From the NCBI GenBank assembly GCA_021234155.1, contig JAJEKV010000535.1, positions 27,530-91,529 of the forward strand: a stretch of 64,000 bases of DNA, given 5' to 3'. The position numbers and the translations under genes are program-made. The notes beneath the pieces are model-generated. The model saw only the letters and a program-made list of their open reading frames with translations, searched no databases and had not been told where the DNA came from. This document shows, in pieces, positions 1 through 11,900 of the stretch (its first letter is position 1; each line of letters starts with the position of its first letter). This DNA comes from Isoetes taiwanensis. Taxonomy: Eukaryota > Streptophyta > Lycopodiopsida > Isoetales > Isoetaceae.

Positions 1-615
1 AAACCTAGGAAGGAAATGGCAGGCTAAAGGAGCGATGAGTAGCCACATTAGAGATACAGAATGCTGCATTTTCATATAGAATTTTTGGTTCTGCAAGACA
101 TCAGCAGCAAGGTACGTAGATCAAAATGTGGATTGACTACCATTATTGTCCTACATCATAGCAAAGGGGGGCGTTTTGGTCCTTCAAATTCCAATAAGTA
201 ATGTAAAAGAGTCATAGCCATATGCTGATGGATTAAGTTCAAATCGTCCCTTCTTATTTGACGCATTGAAGGCAACTGGCAACTTAGAGACATACAGACT
301 GGCATACCTTTGCGTTGACGAATTAAAATTCATAGACTGTATAATTGCCATATAAAGGCTAGCACCAGAGAAATTATCACTCAGGCCCTGTTCATCAGAT
401 AAAACTTTTAATCATGTCATGCAGAGGTTTTTACTAAAGAATGCATTGCACATGCCTTTGCAGCTAGAACTGACGCCACCACATCTAAACATCAACTTGC
501 ACAGATTACAGAGCAAAATCTGGCAAATAGACATGTTGGTCAATGCCAAAGTGAGAACCCGAAATGCAAATGGCATGACAGGGTAACTCACGTCTCAAAT
601 GCCAGGACGTCATTA

Positions 616-1050
616 TTCTGTGATGCCGGAAACTATGATCTTGAATATGATCTTGATTAAGGCTGGGCAAAGCTACGATAAATAGGAGCTAGAAAAACCC
701 TAATTTACCTTTGTAAAGCATCTTCTGACCTAACCTAGGCGACGGTCTAAAACGGCCATTGAATTTTGAAAACAGTCTATTCTAGATCATGATCAAATGG
801 CTTAAGCCACATCCAACTCAAATTATCCTGTGATGCCGGGAACTATGATCTTGAATATGATCTTAATTAAGGCTGAAATAGAGCTACGATAAATAGAGCT
901 AACAAAACCCTGATTTATTTTTGCAAAGCATCATAAGGCGTCGATACATACCTTTGTGGAGCATCTTCTGCTCTAACCAAAGCGACGGTCCAGAACGGCC
1001 TTCGAATTTTGAAGGACCGAATTTTGCAGAGTATGATCAAATGGCTTAAT
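616..1050. repeat. Imperfect tandem duplication, about 210-245 bp
   Basis: Two adjacent copies start with TGTGATGCCGG (about 619 and 829). Both run through a block ending in GATCAAATGGCTTAA (about 790 and 1035). The second copy has about 35 extra bases around 930-965. Both carry an ACGGTC..AACGGCC motif. No coding potential is visible. This is a local duplication, perhaps part of an unknown element. Confidence 0.8.
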
Positions 1051-1075
1051 AAGCCATAACTAAGACGGATTTTTT

Positions 1076-1144
1076 GACACGTAGATAGGCTAGGCTATCT
1101 ACGTCACGTGTCACATTGTGAATAGCCTAGCCTATCCACGTGTC
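1076..1144. repeat. Short inverted repeat (hairpin), 23-bp arms
   Basis: GACACGTAGATAGGCTAGG (from 1076) pairs with CCTAGCCTATCCACGTGTC (ending 1144). One of 23 arm positions mismatches, and the spacer is about 23 bases. An ACGTGTC box lies at the outer ends. It could be a small MITE relic or a transcribed hairpin. Confidence 0.7.
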
Positions 1145-2852
1145 GGGCCACTTGTGGTCAGGCTGTTACGCTAAAAAAAAAGAAAAGAAAACGTTGCTCA
1201 ATAAAGAGCCATCCAAATTTGAAGTCCTTTGCTTGTGCCTTTATTACCAAAGCTATGGGGTAAACTATTGCCACAATTAGCAACACTGAAAAAGAGGACA
1301 TACAAGGGGAACTCCTAGTATTATATTACTTACATTCTATGAATAGACCTCCAAATCTGAAGGAAAAGAATGTGAGGAATCATAAATCTAGTTAATTTCA
1401 AAGTGGTCCAAAACCTTCCTTTTTTTAAGAAGTAGATAGAAGTCTTCTTAGAAATGGCCACCTCATGAGCATAGAAAAATGGGCATGGCAGACACCCAAG
1501 GCACGCGCCATGAACTACTATATAGGCACATATTCATGCCTCCAACACATATCTTAATGCATGGTCATGACTAATGTTAGGATTATTGGAACACGGGCTC
1601 TGCGATCGATGAAATTTGCCTAATATATTACATGTATGTGGTAAGATGTTGACTTATGAAACATAAAACTTAGTAAACTTAGTGACAAATTTTAAGGGAG
1701 CCAAGGCGGCATCATTCAAGGCATAAGATAACATAAACAAGGCTAAAGTCCATGAGGCAAGGCTGGGAGATGCTGGGACGGAAGGGGAGCCATGTGGAGG
1801 GTGAGGACCCACTAAGGACAGGCCCAAATCTAAGGTAGGGAAAGAAATGTCCGAAATGCTGAGAGCAGGCAAGACAGGGATGTAAGGGGGAAAAGACTGA
1901 ACTTTTGGGGGACTTTTAAGAGTAGAGAGGGTGACACTTTTGAGACACTCAAGACACATGCTATAGGAAGATGCCAGGGTCCACAAAAGCCTAAAATACG
2001 GCCCTAAAGGGGAGCTTGATGCCCCACATGGCATTCAAAATGTTGAAAAAGATCCTTTGCTCACCTTAGCAAGTGGTTCCTTTCATGCATCTTCCTAGCT
2101 TCTTTTGCACCCCTTGCCTCTTACTTCATTAGCACTACTCCAAGCTGGTCCTCGTCTCTATTCTATTTATTGGGTGCCTCCCTTGCTTCCCCTCTTCCAA
2201 TTCCTTCCACTACATTGCTCATACTGCAAGAGTCGACTTCAACTTCAACCTCCACCTCGATTTCGGCTCTGGCGCATATCATTTTGGTTCTTGCTCTTGT
2301 CCAGATGATGTCTTATGTTTCTTGTGTGCATGCTTGATGATTTGCTTTGCAACTTTGCTTGCTATTTAAGTTTAAGTCTTCTTTGTGATTGGTTCACACT
2401 TTTGGTTTGGTCCCAACAATCATGTCAAAAGATATTGCTTTAGGGTGAAGCTTTGGCTTGGAAATGATATTCCTAGACAATCTCTCTGAGAACATGCGTG
2501 GATTCAGGCTCCAAACGGAATTGCGGGTCACGGGTGGAAGTAAAATACCGCGGAGACGACTGGAGCTAGCATACATACAGGGTCTAGAGGCATAAACCAA
2601 CAAAAATAACCTCAAGGTAAATGGATGTTAGAGGAAGGCACACACTTTATGCAATGTGTCCTCCTTTGAAGTTTAATTGAGGGTGTAAATTTACAGAAGG
2701 TACAATTATGAATTGCCTATTGTAGCAGGTGTTGAAGTGCTCCAGGCCTAGTTAAATCTATGCACTCAAATAGTAAGTATAGGATGAAATATGGTGCAAA
2801 GTGATATATTTGGTTGCAGAAATAAAACAAAAATGCTGTTATTTTCTTGCAG
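1145..2852. other. Spacer upstream of the NAC gene; nothing recognisable
   Basis: Open frames of 60-126 codons here show no known motif, and I treat them as chance. The last part must hold the promoter and 5' untranslated region of the downstream NAC gene. A good acceptor (TTTTCTTGCAG, AG at 2851-2852) suggests that the 5' UTR is itself spliced. I saw no certain TATA box. Confidence 0.5.
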
Positions 2853-2863
2853 TGTCACCCCTC

Positions 2864-4153
2864 ATGCACAGGCACTCTCTGGTACCTCCGGGTTTCAGAT
2901 TCCATCCAACTGATCAAGAATTAGTCGGATATTATCTGCAAAAAAAGGTAGCCTCCAAAAGAATTGATCTGGACGTTATCAGAGAGATAGATCTGTACAA
3001 AATGGAGCCGTGGGATTTACAGGGTAAGAATTTGGCTTCAAATTAGCCGATGTTACAGAGTTTTATGTGCAATTCTCGTTTTTACTTGTTTTTGTGCAGA
3101 AAGATGTATGACGGGATCTCCTGAACAGACAGACTGGTATTTTTTTAGCCACAAAGACAAGAAATACCCGACTGGGACTAGAACAAATCGGGCTACTGCT
3201 GCAGGTTTTTGGAAGGCCACTGGTAGAGATAAGGCCATTCGAACTACTTACAAGGTTATAGGAATGAGAAAAACCTTGGTTTTCTATAAAGGCAGAGCTC
3301 CCAATGGTCAGAAAACCGACTGGATTATGCATGAATATAGACTCGAAGATGACGAGAATAATAGCGGTTCACTTGTAAGTATAAAGCATAGCGTTTCAAT
3401 AATTTAAAAAAAAAAAAAAAAAAAAAATTACTTTTCCTCCCTCTTTTTTTTCCCTTTCCCTCAACATTTTTAAACATAACCCATAAAAAGTCTGAAATCA
3501 TGTTCATGAAATTTCATCTCTACTCTTTACCTTGTTTGCATGCTAACACCACTACTCAATTCCCATTTCCCTTTCTACAGGAAGATGGTTGGGTTGTTTG
3601 TCGCGTGTTTCGCAAGAGCAATACCCAACGAACCCAAGATGACATCTCAAGTTGCAGAGAAACCCAACAAGCATTAATGTTCGACTTGCCATCAAATAGA
3701 AATTCTTATGCTTCTTCTTCAGATAAAACCAAAATGGTTCACTCATTTGCTTACAAGCAAATGGCTCCTCAAACAGCAGATGGTTGTGGCACATCACATG
3801 ATGTTTTCTTACAGCTACCTGATTTGGAAAGTCCCAAGGTCCATTCTTCCCTTGCTCATTTTGGCACCAAAGATGTCCCTTCCAGTAATAGCAGTAACAT
3901 GAGGAACAACAACTGCCCGTCTCCTTTCTCGCTTACTACTACCGAATTTGAAGTTCCTGAGGTTAAATCAGTGGTTACGCAAGAAATGCATGACTGGAGA
4001 ATGGATAACACACAAAGAAATTCAAGGTTCCAAAATGTAGATCCCACCAATAACGACCAATTTGGTGATCTTGGTCTCATACTTCGATTCAACAAAGAGA
4101 GACCTAATTATTCATCCAATTCTGACATCCAGTTTTGGAATGCCCCCAGATGA
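2864..4153 (+). CDS. NAC-domain transcription factor, VND/NST/SMB subfamily
   Basis: I infer three coding exons: 2864-3023, 3100-3374 and 3581-4153. The introns of 76 and 206 bp are both GT-AG (phase 1 and phase 0), giving 335 residues. The NAC domain covers about residues 7-160: [11 protein letters not shown] at the start, then [25 protein letters not shown] across intron 1, [58 protein letters not shown], and [10 protein letters not shown] opening exon 3. These subdomains match the VNS class, which activates secondary wall, vessel or root-cap programmes in the nucleus. The C-terminal region has LPDLESP (about 224-230), like the class LP box, and a final FWNAPR, like its W-containing box. 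The start ATG at 2864 follows a likely 5'-UTR acceptor at 2852 and sits six residues before VPPGF. The frame looks intact. Which VNS branch it belongs to cannot be told here. Confidence 0.93.
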
Positions 4154-5031
4154 CAATTTCGATGAAAATAAAATTGAAATGTACTAATATTTATTGTATA
4201 TCATACAACCATTCATATTCATTGTTAATAACAAAAATGATTTAATAATTTAGCCATTGAGTTCTCTTTACTAGAGGCACGGGCTAGTTCTCTTTACTAA
4301 ATTTATTTGTAGAGATGTAGATATTTTAGTGTTTTTTTTTTCCTATGGAAGGGAACTTTTTAATAACTCAAGAAGGGAACCTTAAATAGAAAAATCTCAA
4401 GGCAAACTAATAAAGGATCACTACGAGCAAGGTGATGTTTCTAGAGTTAGAATCTAACTGTCGTAGCCTTAGGTAGCAGCTCAAAATTGACACACGCAAC
4501 AACCACTAAACCATGTCGGTGTAAGCATAAAACCCCTCGTTATGAAGGAATTGCCTGCATTCAGATGGACCTTACGATTCAAGAACAATCGCCGACAACT
4601 TAGTACCTTGAAAGCCTCCCCCTTGTCTCTACCCTCTTGACCTCCGGTAAGGTATATCCCTTCATGTCCTGCAAAATCTTGCTGTGGAGGATTTTTTACA
4701 CGTGAAGGGAGGGTAATGATCTCGATGAAGATTCATAAGACACGCAATGGTGCACTATTGTTTAGAATCTAACTGTAAATGGTTTCTTCTCGTAAATGAT
4801 CAGTGGCACACGTTATGCACTTAGTGTATTTCAAAGGCATCACTTTACATAACCTGCTTTGCAGTGAGTGTAATGGTTCTAACCATAGTTCTCAAAAATA
4901 GGCTGCGAAGATAAGTCCCGAAGCATTCAAATGTCATGCAAGGAAAAACAAGTAACAAAACTCAGAGACTCATTAAGTTGCATTGTCCCAGGAAAACAAT
5001 AAAATAGAGTACTCAAAATTCTTGTTACTTC
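4154..5031. other. Spacer downstream of the NAC gene
   Basis: The first 100 bases are AT-rich with AATAAA-like sequence (about 4166), suiting a polyadenylation region. The rest shows no recognisable gene. An ACCATAGTTCTCAAAAA stretch near 4882 resembles the outer end of the 6.05-8.16 kb palindrome. Confidence 0.4.
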
Positions 5032-5268
5032 CAAGTGCAATCTGCTACAACTTCAAACGTGAGAAGGTCCCTAATTTCAATCCATAGTGCTGCTTAAGCT
5101 TCTCCATCCATTGCGGCAGTAAGGCATGACTCTGATATGCATAATTGGCACCATTTATGCGTACTAGAATTATGCCTTACGTCTGCAATGGATGGACAAA
5201 GCTCGAATAGACTATGCCTTGAAATTAGGGGACGTTCTCACATTTTAAGTTCTAGCAGAGTACACTTG
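5032..5268. repeat. Foldback element with arms of about 96 bp
   Basis: The left arm (5032-5127) and right arm (5172-5268) are imperfect reverse complements around a 44-base loop. CTAATTTCAA pairs with TTGAAATTAG, CCATCCATTGC with GCAATGGATGG, and GTAAGGCAT with ATGCCTTAC. There is no coding content. It has the form of a MITE or inverted duplication, and I did not identify a target-site duplication. Confidence 0.75.
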
Positions 5269-5461
5269 TTGCTTCACCATTAGAAGGGCCGAGATTTCCC
5301 CTACCTCAGTTTTGAAGCTTCTTTATGCAATGGAGCTTATTAAGTAACACAACTACATTGATCCATAAGACTTTGATATTGTCCTTTGGTCTTCACTCAC
5401 ATCTAAGAATTTGTAGCCAGTTGTGGACCATATCTGAGCCATAAAACCTAAGTGTATTTAC

Positions 5462-5851
5462 AGAGGAACATTACTGGTCTCTTCCACACAACACTCTACT
5501 GAACCAGACAAAGGATTGTTTGTGAAACCATTAGCTGTGGTATGGAAAGAGTATGCAGAGTACTATGGCGATACAGTCGTAATCGATGACGAAAGATACA
5601 AGATCACTCTAGATCCTGCAAGAAGGTTCATATGTTCTTTCTCTTGGATACCAGTTGTACCTTGTGACAAAGTGCTTGTCATGGAACTCATTCCTTGGCT
5701 TAGTGGTTTAAAAGTTTCTGCAGATGCTACAAGTTATGTGAAAGAGCACCCAATGAATAATGAAGCAGATGGAATATTGCAGCAGGTTGAACATTTTTTG
5801 CTCGCTAATTATGGAAATAACTTGGTGGCTCTGCTTTTCAAGTTCAGTTAA
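5462..5851 (+). pseudogene. FCP1/NIF-type (HAD) phosphatase, C-terminal exon fragment
   Basis: The frame opens just after a strong acceptor (GTATTTACAG, AG at about 5462) and stays open to the stop ending at 5851. VKPLAVVWKEY is followed by GDTVVIDDERYKITLDPA, which matches the late HAD motif of FCP1/NIF-like phosphatases (N-T-hydrophobic-IDD-x-x-YK-x-x-x-NP). WLSGLKVSADATSYVKEHPM then matches the tail seen in plant NIF-domain proteins (L-x-x-YL-x-x-L-x-x-A-x-x-V-x-x-YV-x-x-HPF). In that family, Asp residues of a DxDGT motif in an earlier exon do the catalysis, and no such exon is visible upstream. I therefore infer an orphan terminal exon or a gene cut by repeats. Function is assigned from motifs only. 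Confidence 0.55.
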
Positions 5852-6054
5852 TACAAGGAGTAGGGACTGTAGAAATTGCCTAACTGTTATTGGCCTCTCG
5901 AGTGGCCTATTGTTGGTATATACTTTAACTGATGCATATATTTTCCAGTTGTAAATATATAACATTGTTTTTGTTATTCAAAGTGCACATGAGTACTAGT
6001 TTGGTACAAGTATTTTTCTTCTTTCTTATTTGGTACAAGTTTCAGTGTCTATAC

Positions 6055-8163
6055 CATAGTTCCGAGAAAGCAGCGGAATGAAAGCGGCAAGTTAAATTGA
6101 AAGCAAAAGCGGGAACAAAAGGGGGAACAGCTTGAAAAAAAAAACGGCAAGGTCTTGAAAAAATCCAAAAAAAAGGCAAGTTCTCAGGAAAACTCCTTTT
6201 TATTCCTTATGTATCATATATATAGGAATTTGGCAAATGCATATCTGTTGGGAGATATATTGATCAGAGCATTAGCAGAACCTACTGATATCCTTTTACC
6301 TTTGCCAAAGGGGGCTTAGTTGTGGAACTAACAAGGAGAAGATACATGTTCACCTTTAGGTGCATTTGTAGCTTTCTAAAATTTATGTTTGATAGCCCAT
6401 CGGCTTATGCGATATGATAACCCAACAAGTTTGAAATAGAGTTTCCCTACCATTTTAAAGGCCATCTATGGTGAAAGCTTCGACATTGCTATCGGACTTT
6501 GATAGGCCTCTTTTGGAGTCTTCCGACCAACCTCGACAAAAGTATATTAGCATTTTCGGATCGAAAATTTTTGTTTATGAGACAAATCCCTCTAATTTGT
6601 GAAGTATACAATTTCACGCACAAGAATCGCATTTGTAATCCGACCTTCAAATTCAACCATTTGCTTGTACAATTTCTACATTGTTCAATAACTATATCAA
6701 TTAAAATATATCGGTTAAAGTGGTCACGAGGAGGATTGGCTATGAGAAATATATAAAGAAAAGATGTTCCATCTAAAGCATAATAATGATTGGCGAGCAA
6801 TATCATGATATCCTCAATCCTGCGACAAAAACCATCTTCCATTCAATGGATGTAAATTCATAGGTTATCCTTCCATCAATCACTTGGATCTGGCACTGTC
6901 TATTTGTGCTTCCTTTTCCTGTTGCCGCTCATGACTCAACAAAGAACTGAAAGAATGGGAAAAAATATCAATAATAACAAAATGAGCTTGCTACCTAGTA
7001 TGAAGTGTATCATGCTGTAACTAATAAAAGACTTGCTGGCTTATACTTGCTGCACTTGGTCTCCATATTTCTGAAGCATTACAAACAGCAGCACTTGGTC
7101 TCCATATTTGCAATGTTTTTTTATCATTTTGAATTATGATTTCAGTTGTTGTAGCATCAAATTCATCAAGTATAAGCCAGCAAGTCTTTTATTAGTTACA
7201 GCATGATACACTTCATACTAGGTAGCAAGCTCATTTTGTTATTATTGATATTTTTTCCCATTCTTTCAGTTCTTTGTTGAGTCATGAGCGGCAACAGGAA
7301 AAGGAAGCACAAATAGACAGTGCCAGATCCAAGTGATTGATGGAAGGATAACCTATGAATTTACATCCATTGAATGAAAGATGGTTTTTGTCGTGTGATT
7401 GAGGATATCATGATATTGCTCTGCCAATCATTATTATGCTTTAGATGGAACATCTTTCTTTATATATTTCTCATAGCGTCAATCCTCTGGTGACCACTTT
7501 AACTGATATATTTTAATTGATATAGTTATTGAACAATGTAGAAATTGTACAAGCAAATGGTTGAATTTGAAGGCTGGATTACAAATGCGATTCTTTGTGC
7601 GTAAATTGTATACTTCACAAATTAGAGGGATTTGTCTCATAAACAAAATTTTCGGATCTGAGAAATGCGAATATACTTTGCTGAGGTTGGCTGGAAGACT
7701 CCAAAAGAGGCCTATCAAAGTCGATAGCAATGTCGTAAGCTTTCACCATAGATGGCCTTTAAAATGGTAGGGAAACTCTATTTCGAAACTTGTTGGGTTA
7801 TCATACTGCATAAGCTGATGGGCTATCAAACATAAATTTTAGAAAGCCACAAATGCACCTAAAGGTGAACATGTATCTTCTCCTTGTTAGTTCCACAACT
7901 AAGCCCCTTTCTTTGGCAGTGTAAAAGGATATCAGTAGGTTCTGCTAATGCTCTGATCAATATATCTCCCAACAGATATGCATTTGCCAAATTCCTATAT
8001 ATATGATACATAAGGAATAAAAAGGGGTTTTCCTGAGAACTTGCCTTTTTTTGGGATTTTTTCAAGACCTTGCCGTCTTTTTTGCCGTTTTCGTTCCCGT
8101 TTTCGTTTTCGTTTTCAATTCTAACTTGCCGTTTTCATTCCGTTTTTGTTTTCGGTAACTATG
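6055..8163. repeat. Giant palindrome: 1-kb inverted repeats around a 117-bp spacer
   Basis: Bases 6055-7049 are repeated in reverse complement at 7167-8163. Blocks of many dozens of bases are identical, for example the reverse complement of the block around 6200-6300 near 7930-8020. A few small indels and substitutions suggest well above 90 percent identity. The termini read CATAGTT..CCGA and mirror at the right end. The right outer end is a CGTTTT-rich run. The spacer holds two copies of GCACTTGGTCTCCATATTT. A frame of about 117 codons in each arm resembles no family I know. A foldback transposon or a recent inverted duplication are the main options. Confidence 0.9.
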
Positions 8164-8358
8164 ATTCCAGGGGAGCTACCATGGGATGTTGTTGCAATCA
8201 TTGGAGGCTTGCCACAAAAAGACAAATTGGAGTATCACGCTGTACACCTAAAATGTACCCCAAAAATGCATGAATTTGTCCTTCAATTCAGCACGATGTA
8301 TGTACATCCTTTCATGTTTTTACCCATGAGTTGCTCTCAAGTGGCATTCATCCATTAA
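8164..8358 (+). other. Short reading frame, weakly F-box-like
   Basis: Just outside the palindrome an open frame reads GELPWDVVAIIGGLPQKDKL and continues for about 40 more residues. An LPxDVV..I pattern followed by a polar segment recalls the start of an F-box. Nothing else supports this and no F-box-associated repeats follow, so it may be chance or a gene fragment split by the palindrome. Confidence 0.2.
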
Positions 8359-8400
8359 TTTCTTTCTTCTTTGTGATGTATTAGCCTTCTTATATAAGTC

Positions 8401-8551
8401 TCATTTGAGGTTATGAATAGTAGGAGCTCTGAACTCAAACAGAGTGTCTTTTGATCGTACTACATCCTCATCTGAAAGATCCACATGAGGTGTTTCTTCA
8501 TCTGACATAAGAACTACACGAGATGGTTCTTCATCTGACATAAGAGGAGTA
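8401..8551 (-). other. Acidic repeat reading frame interrupted by a LINE tail
   Basis: On the minus strand this encodes a repeated acidic motif (MSDEEP, MSDEETP, LSDEDVV) from a DNA repeat of about 33 bp, then a non-repetitive tail to a stop at 8401. The upstream side is replaced by the 3' tail of the LINE at 8552. It could be the end of a gene or gag-like frame into which the LINE inserted. No family is recognised. Confidence 0.3.
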
Positions 8552-8939
8552 TAGAATAGAATAGAATAGAATAGAATATACATTAACGTCCCTCAGGCCG
8601 TGAGGCCCCCGGACTTATGTAGCATCCTGCGAGCTCCCATAGGGTGCTTCCAGCAAACAGACGCATAGGTTTTATGTAGCCATCTAGCGGGCTTCACTTG
8701 TTCTTTATATATTACCCGCATCGTGCTTATAGCTGGCTTCTTGGCCATACACAAATGCATCGTTATAAACAGTTTTGAAGCTGTACTTTTGGGCTACTCG
8801 ATCAGCCTCATCGTGCTTTTTGGATTATTAGCCCTCTCTCTTTGTGCACCCGGTGTCTTATTATCATTTCTTTTATAGCTTTACGCTATATCACGTGAGT
8901 GTCTCTTCTTTGTCCATCGGTCTTTGGGAGTGGAGATCC

Positions 8940-11900
8940 ACGACCTTGTCAAATTTGGACCTTATATCGTTGTAAACAGGGCATTCCTTTACCATGTGCT
9001 CTTCGTCCTCTATTTTTCCTGAGTCACATACTCGACATATTCGCTCTGCTCTATCTATTTTCCTCCATCTATCTTTCTCAATTCGAGGTCATGGCTTCCC
9101 ATCACGAATCGGCCCGCGTTTCCCCTGTTACTCTTACTCGGACTATTTTGCTTTTGTATGTGACATGCCCTATCTGTCCCCACAGGTTGAAGGTTTCCAA
9201 TAGCCGGTTTGTCTTGGGCCCTGTAATGCCGTGCCGGCCAGTTTCTCATTGCCCAATACGTCCATTCTTCCGTCCCATTCTTCGCTTTGTATGGTCGACT
9301 TAGTTGCATCCCCATACTTCTTTGTCCATTTTATTGGTCGTTAAACCATCCCTTGCGGGTTGTTATGTGCTGTTGTTTTGCCGATTCATCTATCGCTAGT
9401 GGCTGACGGTTTGTCCTCTTTCCCATAGCTATTGTCCTTTATTAGGTATCTAGCTGTTCTTTCCCGGGCTCTCACTTCCATTGGTTTTCCCCCGTTTCAG
9501 TATAAGATTGTTGCCCGGTGATGTACTGTCTTCACGGAATTCTGTCCGTGCCATTGCCTCGGTATGCCTTCTGCTTTTCCCACTTCTTTTACGGGTCTGG
9601 TCCCCATGTCTGCGCATCCAGGTACAATTGTGTTGATGCTACTATCGTCTTTGAATAGGTATGCTTTGATCTCCCAATTGGTGATCCGTTGTTGTTGTTG
9701 CAATAATTCATCATGATGTAGTAATTGCCTATTCTTTGCTTGAAATCGGTATCTGCTCCTTTTGACCATCTCCCCCCCATGTGTGTCGTACCCTAGATAC
9801 ACGTATCCTGCGGGCTTCCTCTAGTTCTTCCCCCTTGTATCTAAATGGTTTGTGTGTTTTATCTTTTGTCCGAAAGGTCACTATTTTTGTTTTTCCCGGG
9901 TTATTTGTCGAGTCCTGTCTCCTCACAAAATTCCTCTAGTATTTCTAGCATTACATTGCATCCCCTTGGCTTTGGTCGCCATCATACCCAAATCATGCAT
10001 ATAGCATTATTGGGACTTTTGTTTTCCCTATCATTTGGTGCCTCCTTTGTCTCCTTGTCTTTCCCCAGCCAGTTCTGTAGTGCATCTATATATATCCCAA
10101 ATAGTGTCGTGATAATGGGCGACCTTGTTTAACTCTCTGTATCACATTCTATGGCTTCTTCTCCCTCTGTTGTTTTGGCATACACCTTTTGGTATAGCCT
10201 TTGCGATTGATCCTACTAGCCCATACGGTGCTTTTAGTCCTATTAGCCTAAGTAGAAGTTTATCCCTAACCTTTGTGTCAAAGGCCTTTTTAAAGTCCCT
10301 GAAGCGGCATATGATCTTCTTGTTATTCTCCTTTATGCGCTCTATCATTATCCTTAGAGTCACCAAATAGTGCGTAGTCGAATACTCCGGTCGAAAACAC
10401 AGCTTGACCTTGTGCTCACGAGCTTCTATACGCCCGTTTTCGGTTTTTGGTCGGTGTTTTCCCGAACTATTTTAGCGAATATTGGCTGACCATAATAGTC
10501 CTGTAATTGCTTTCGGTTCCTCCTTGTCTCCTCCTTTGTGGCGGGATTACCTTGTTAAAAGCGCCATCTTTCAGGGAAGACCCAAATGTACTATCTCATT
10601 GAATACTTTTATTTATAATCCCTATTATCTCTGTTCCTCGCATTTTGACATTTCATTTGTTAGCCCATATAGATCCAGACCTTGTTGTTTGCCATTTTAT
10701 TTAGTGTCCATGTCACTTCTTCACGGGAGAAAGGGGTTTGTGTCTATACGGGTCCATGATTGGTGCAACTCTTTGTTTTGTACAACCGTTCTAGGTATCT
10801 TGTCGATCTATTTCTATTTCCGTTCTTCTCCCCTCCTCCCCTTTTGATGTACACCTTTTGCTTTTGAGCCCCTTTTCATATTGTTCGAGAATACCTTAGG
10901 TCTCCTTTTGGTCTTGGCCCGGTCCCCATTGATGGTTTTTAGGTCCTGGGTTCTCTTTCTTTTCAAATTTTCACATACTTTGCTGCGTTCCTCTTGGTAT
11001 GCCTCAGTCCCTTTTACTGTTTGGCTTTCCTTCATTGTTCCATGCACCCTTCATCAAACCATGTTGACCTCAGAAATGCTATTGCCCTCTTTCCTCTTTC
11101 TCTTCTCGAATGCCACTCTATTGCTTCCTCAAGATGTCGTTCATATCATTCCCTCATCTTTCATTCCCTCTCCCCATTCCTTTGCTTTTATTTCCTTTTG
11201 TACCTTTTTATGAATGTTCCCCTCTGTTTTCTCTGAATTTAATTGTTATCTCGGCCGATTTACCTCTTCCTTGCTTTCGCCATCTGTTCTTCCTCTTGTC
11301 ACATTTATCTTGAGCAATATGTCTGTGTCCCTCCCTCCTTCCCTATCGGCCATTCCCCTAATTCCATCTTTCCGATTTCCTTTAATGCTTCCCTCGTTTT
11401 GCTATCACATAGTCTACTATCTTTTGCTCCGTGGGCATTTGTGCTTGTGAACTGACGACTCCTCCCATCTTCTTAAACCATTGCATATAATTGTATCATC
11501 ATTTGTACATACCTCCAGCGGTGTTTCTCCTCTTCTACATCATCTCCACCGTCTCACAGGTGTCCTTTGCCATTCCTTCCCTCTTATAGTTTGGGTCCCT
11601 TTGTCTACTCTCGTTGTCTATCCACGCTTTTATGTGATTGTTCTGTCAGTCCTTGCATTAATATCCCCACTATGATCAACATTCCCTTATCCCTATGTCT
11701 CATGGCGATCTCTCCCATGTAATAGCTCCGGTTTATCACATTGGGGAGGATAGTATACTATTAGCAAATACAGATTTCTGTAATCAAGCAACACAACATT
11801 TATAAGCATGTATCTTTTATTAATGTCATTTTCCAAAATACATGCTTTTCTGATACTGCTATTTCTAATGTAACAGGCTAGCCCTGCGCTACCCCTTCCT

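Noticed and set aside
1654-2308. 126-codon minus and 67-codon plus frames before the NAC gene
   Set aside because: No conserved motif, Pro/Ser/Leu composition, and they overlap on opposite sides of repeat-like sequence.
3053-3332. Minus-strand frames of 61 and 89 codons opposite the NAC gene
   Set aside because: They are shadows of the NAC exon on the plus strand.
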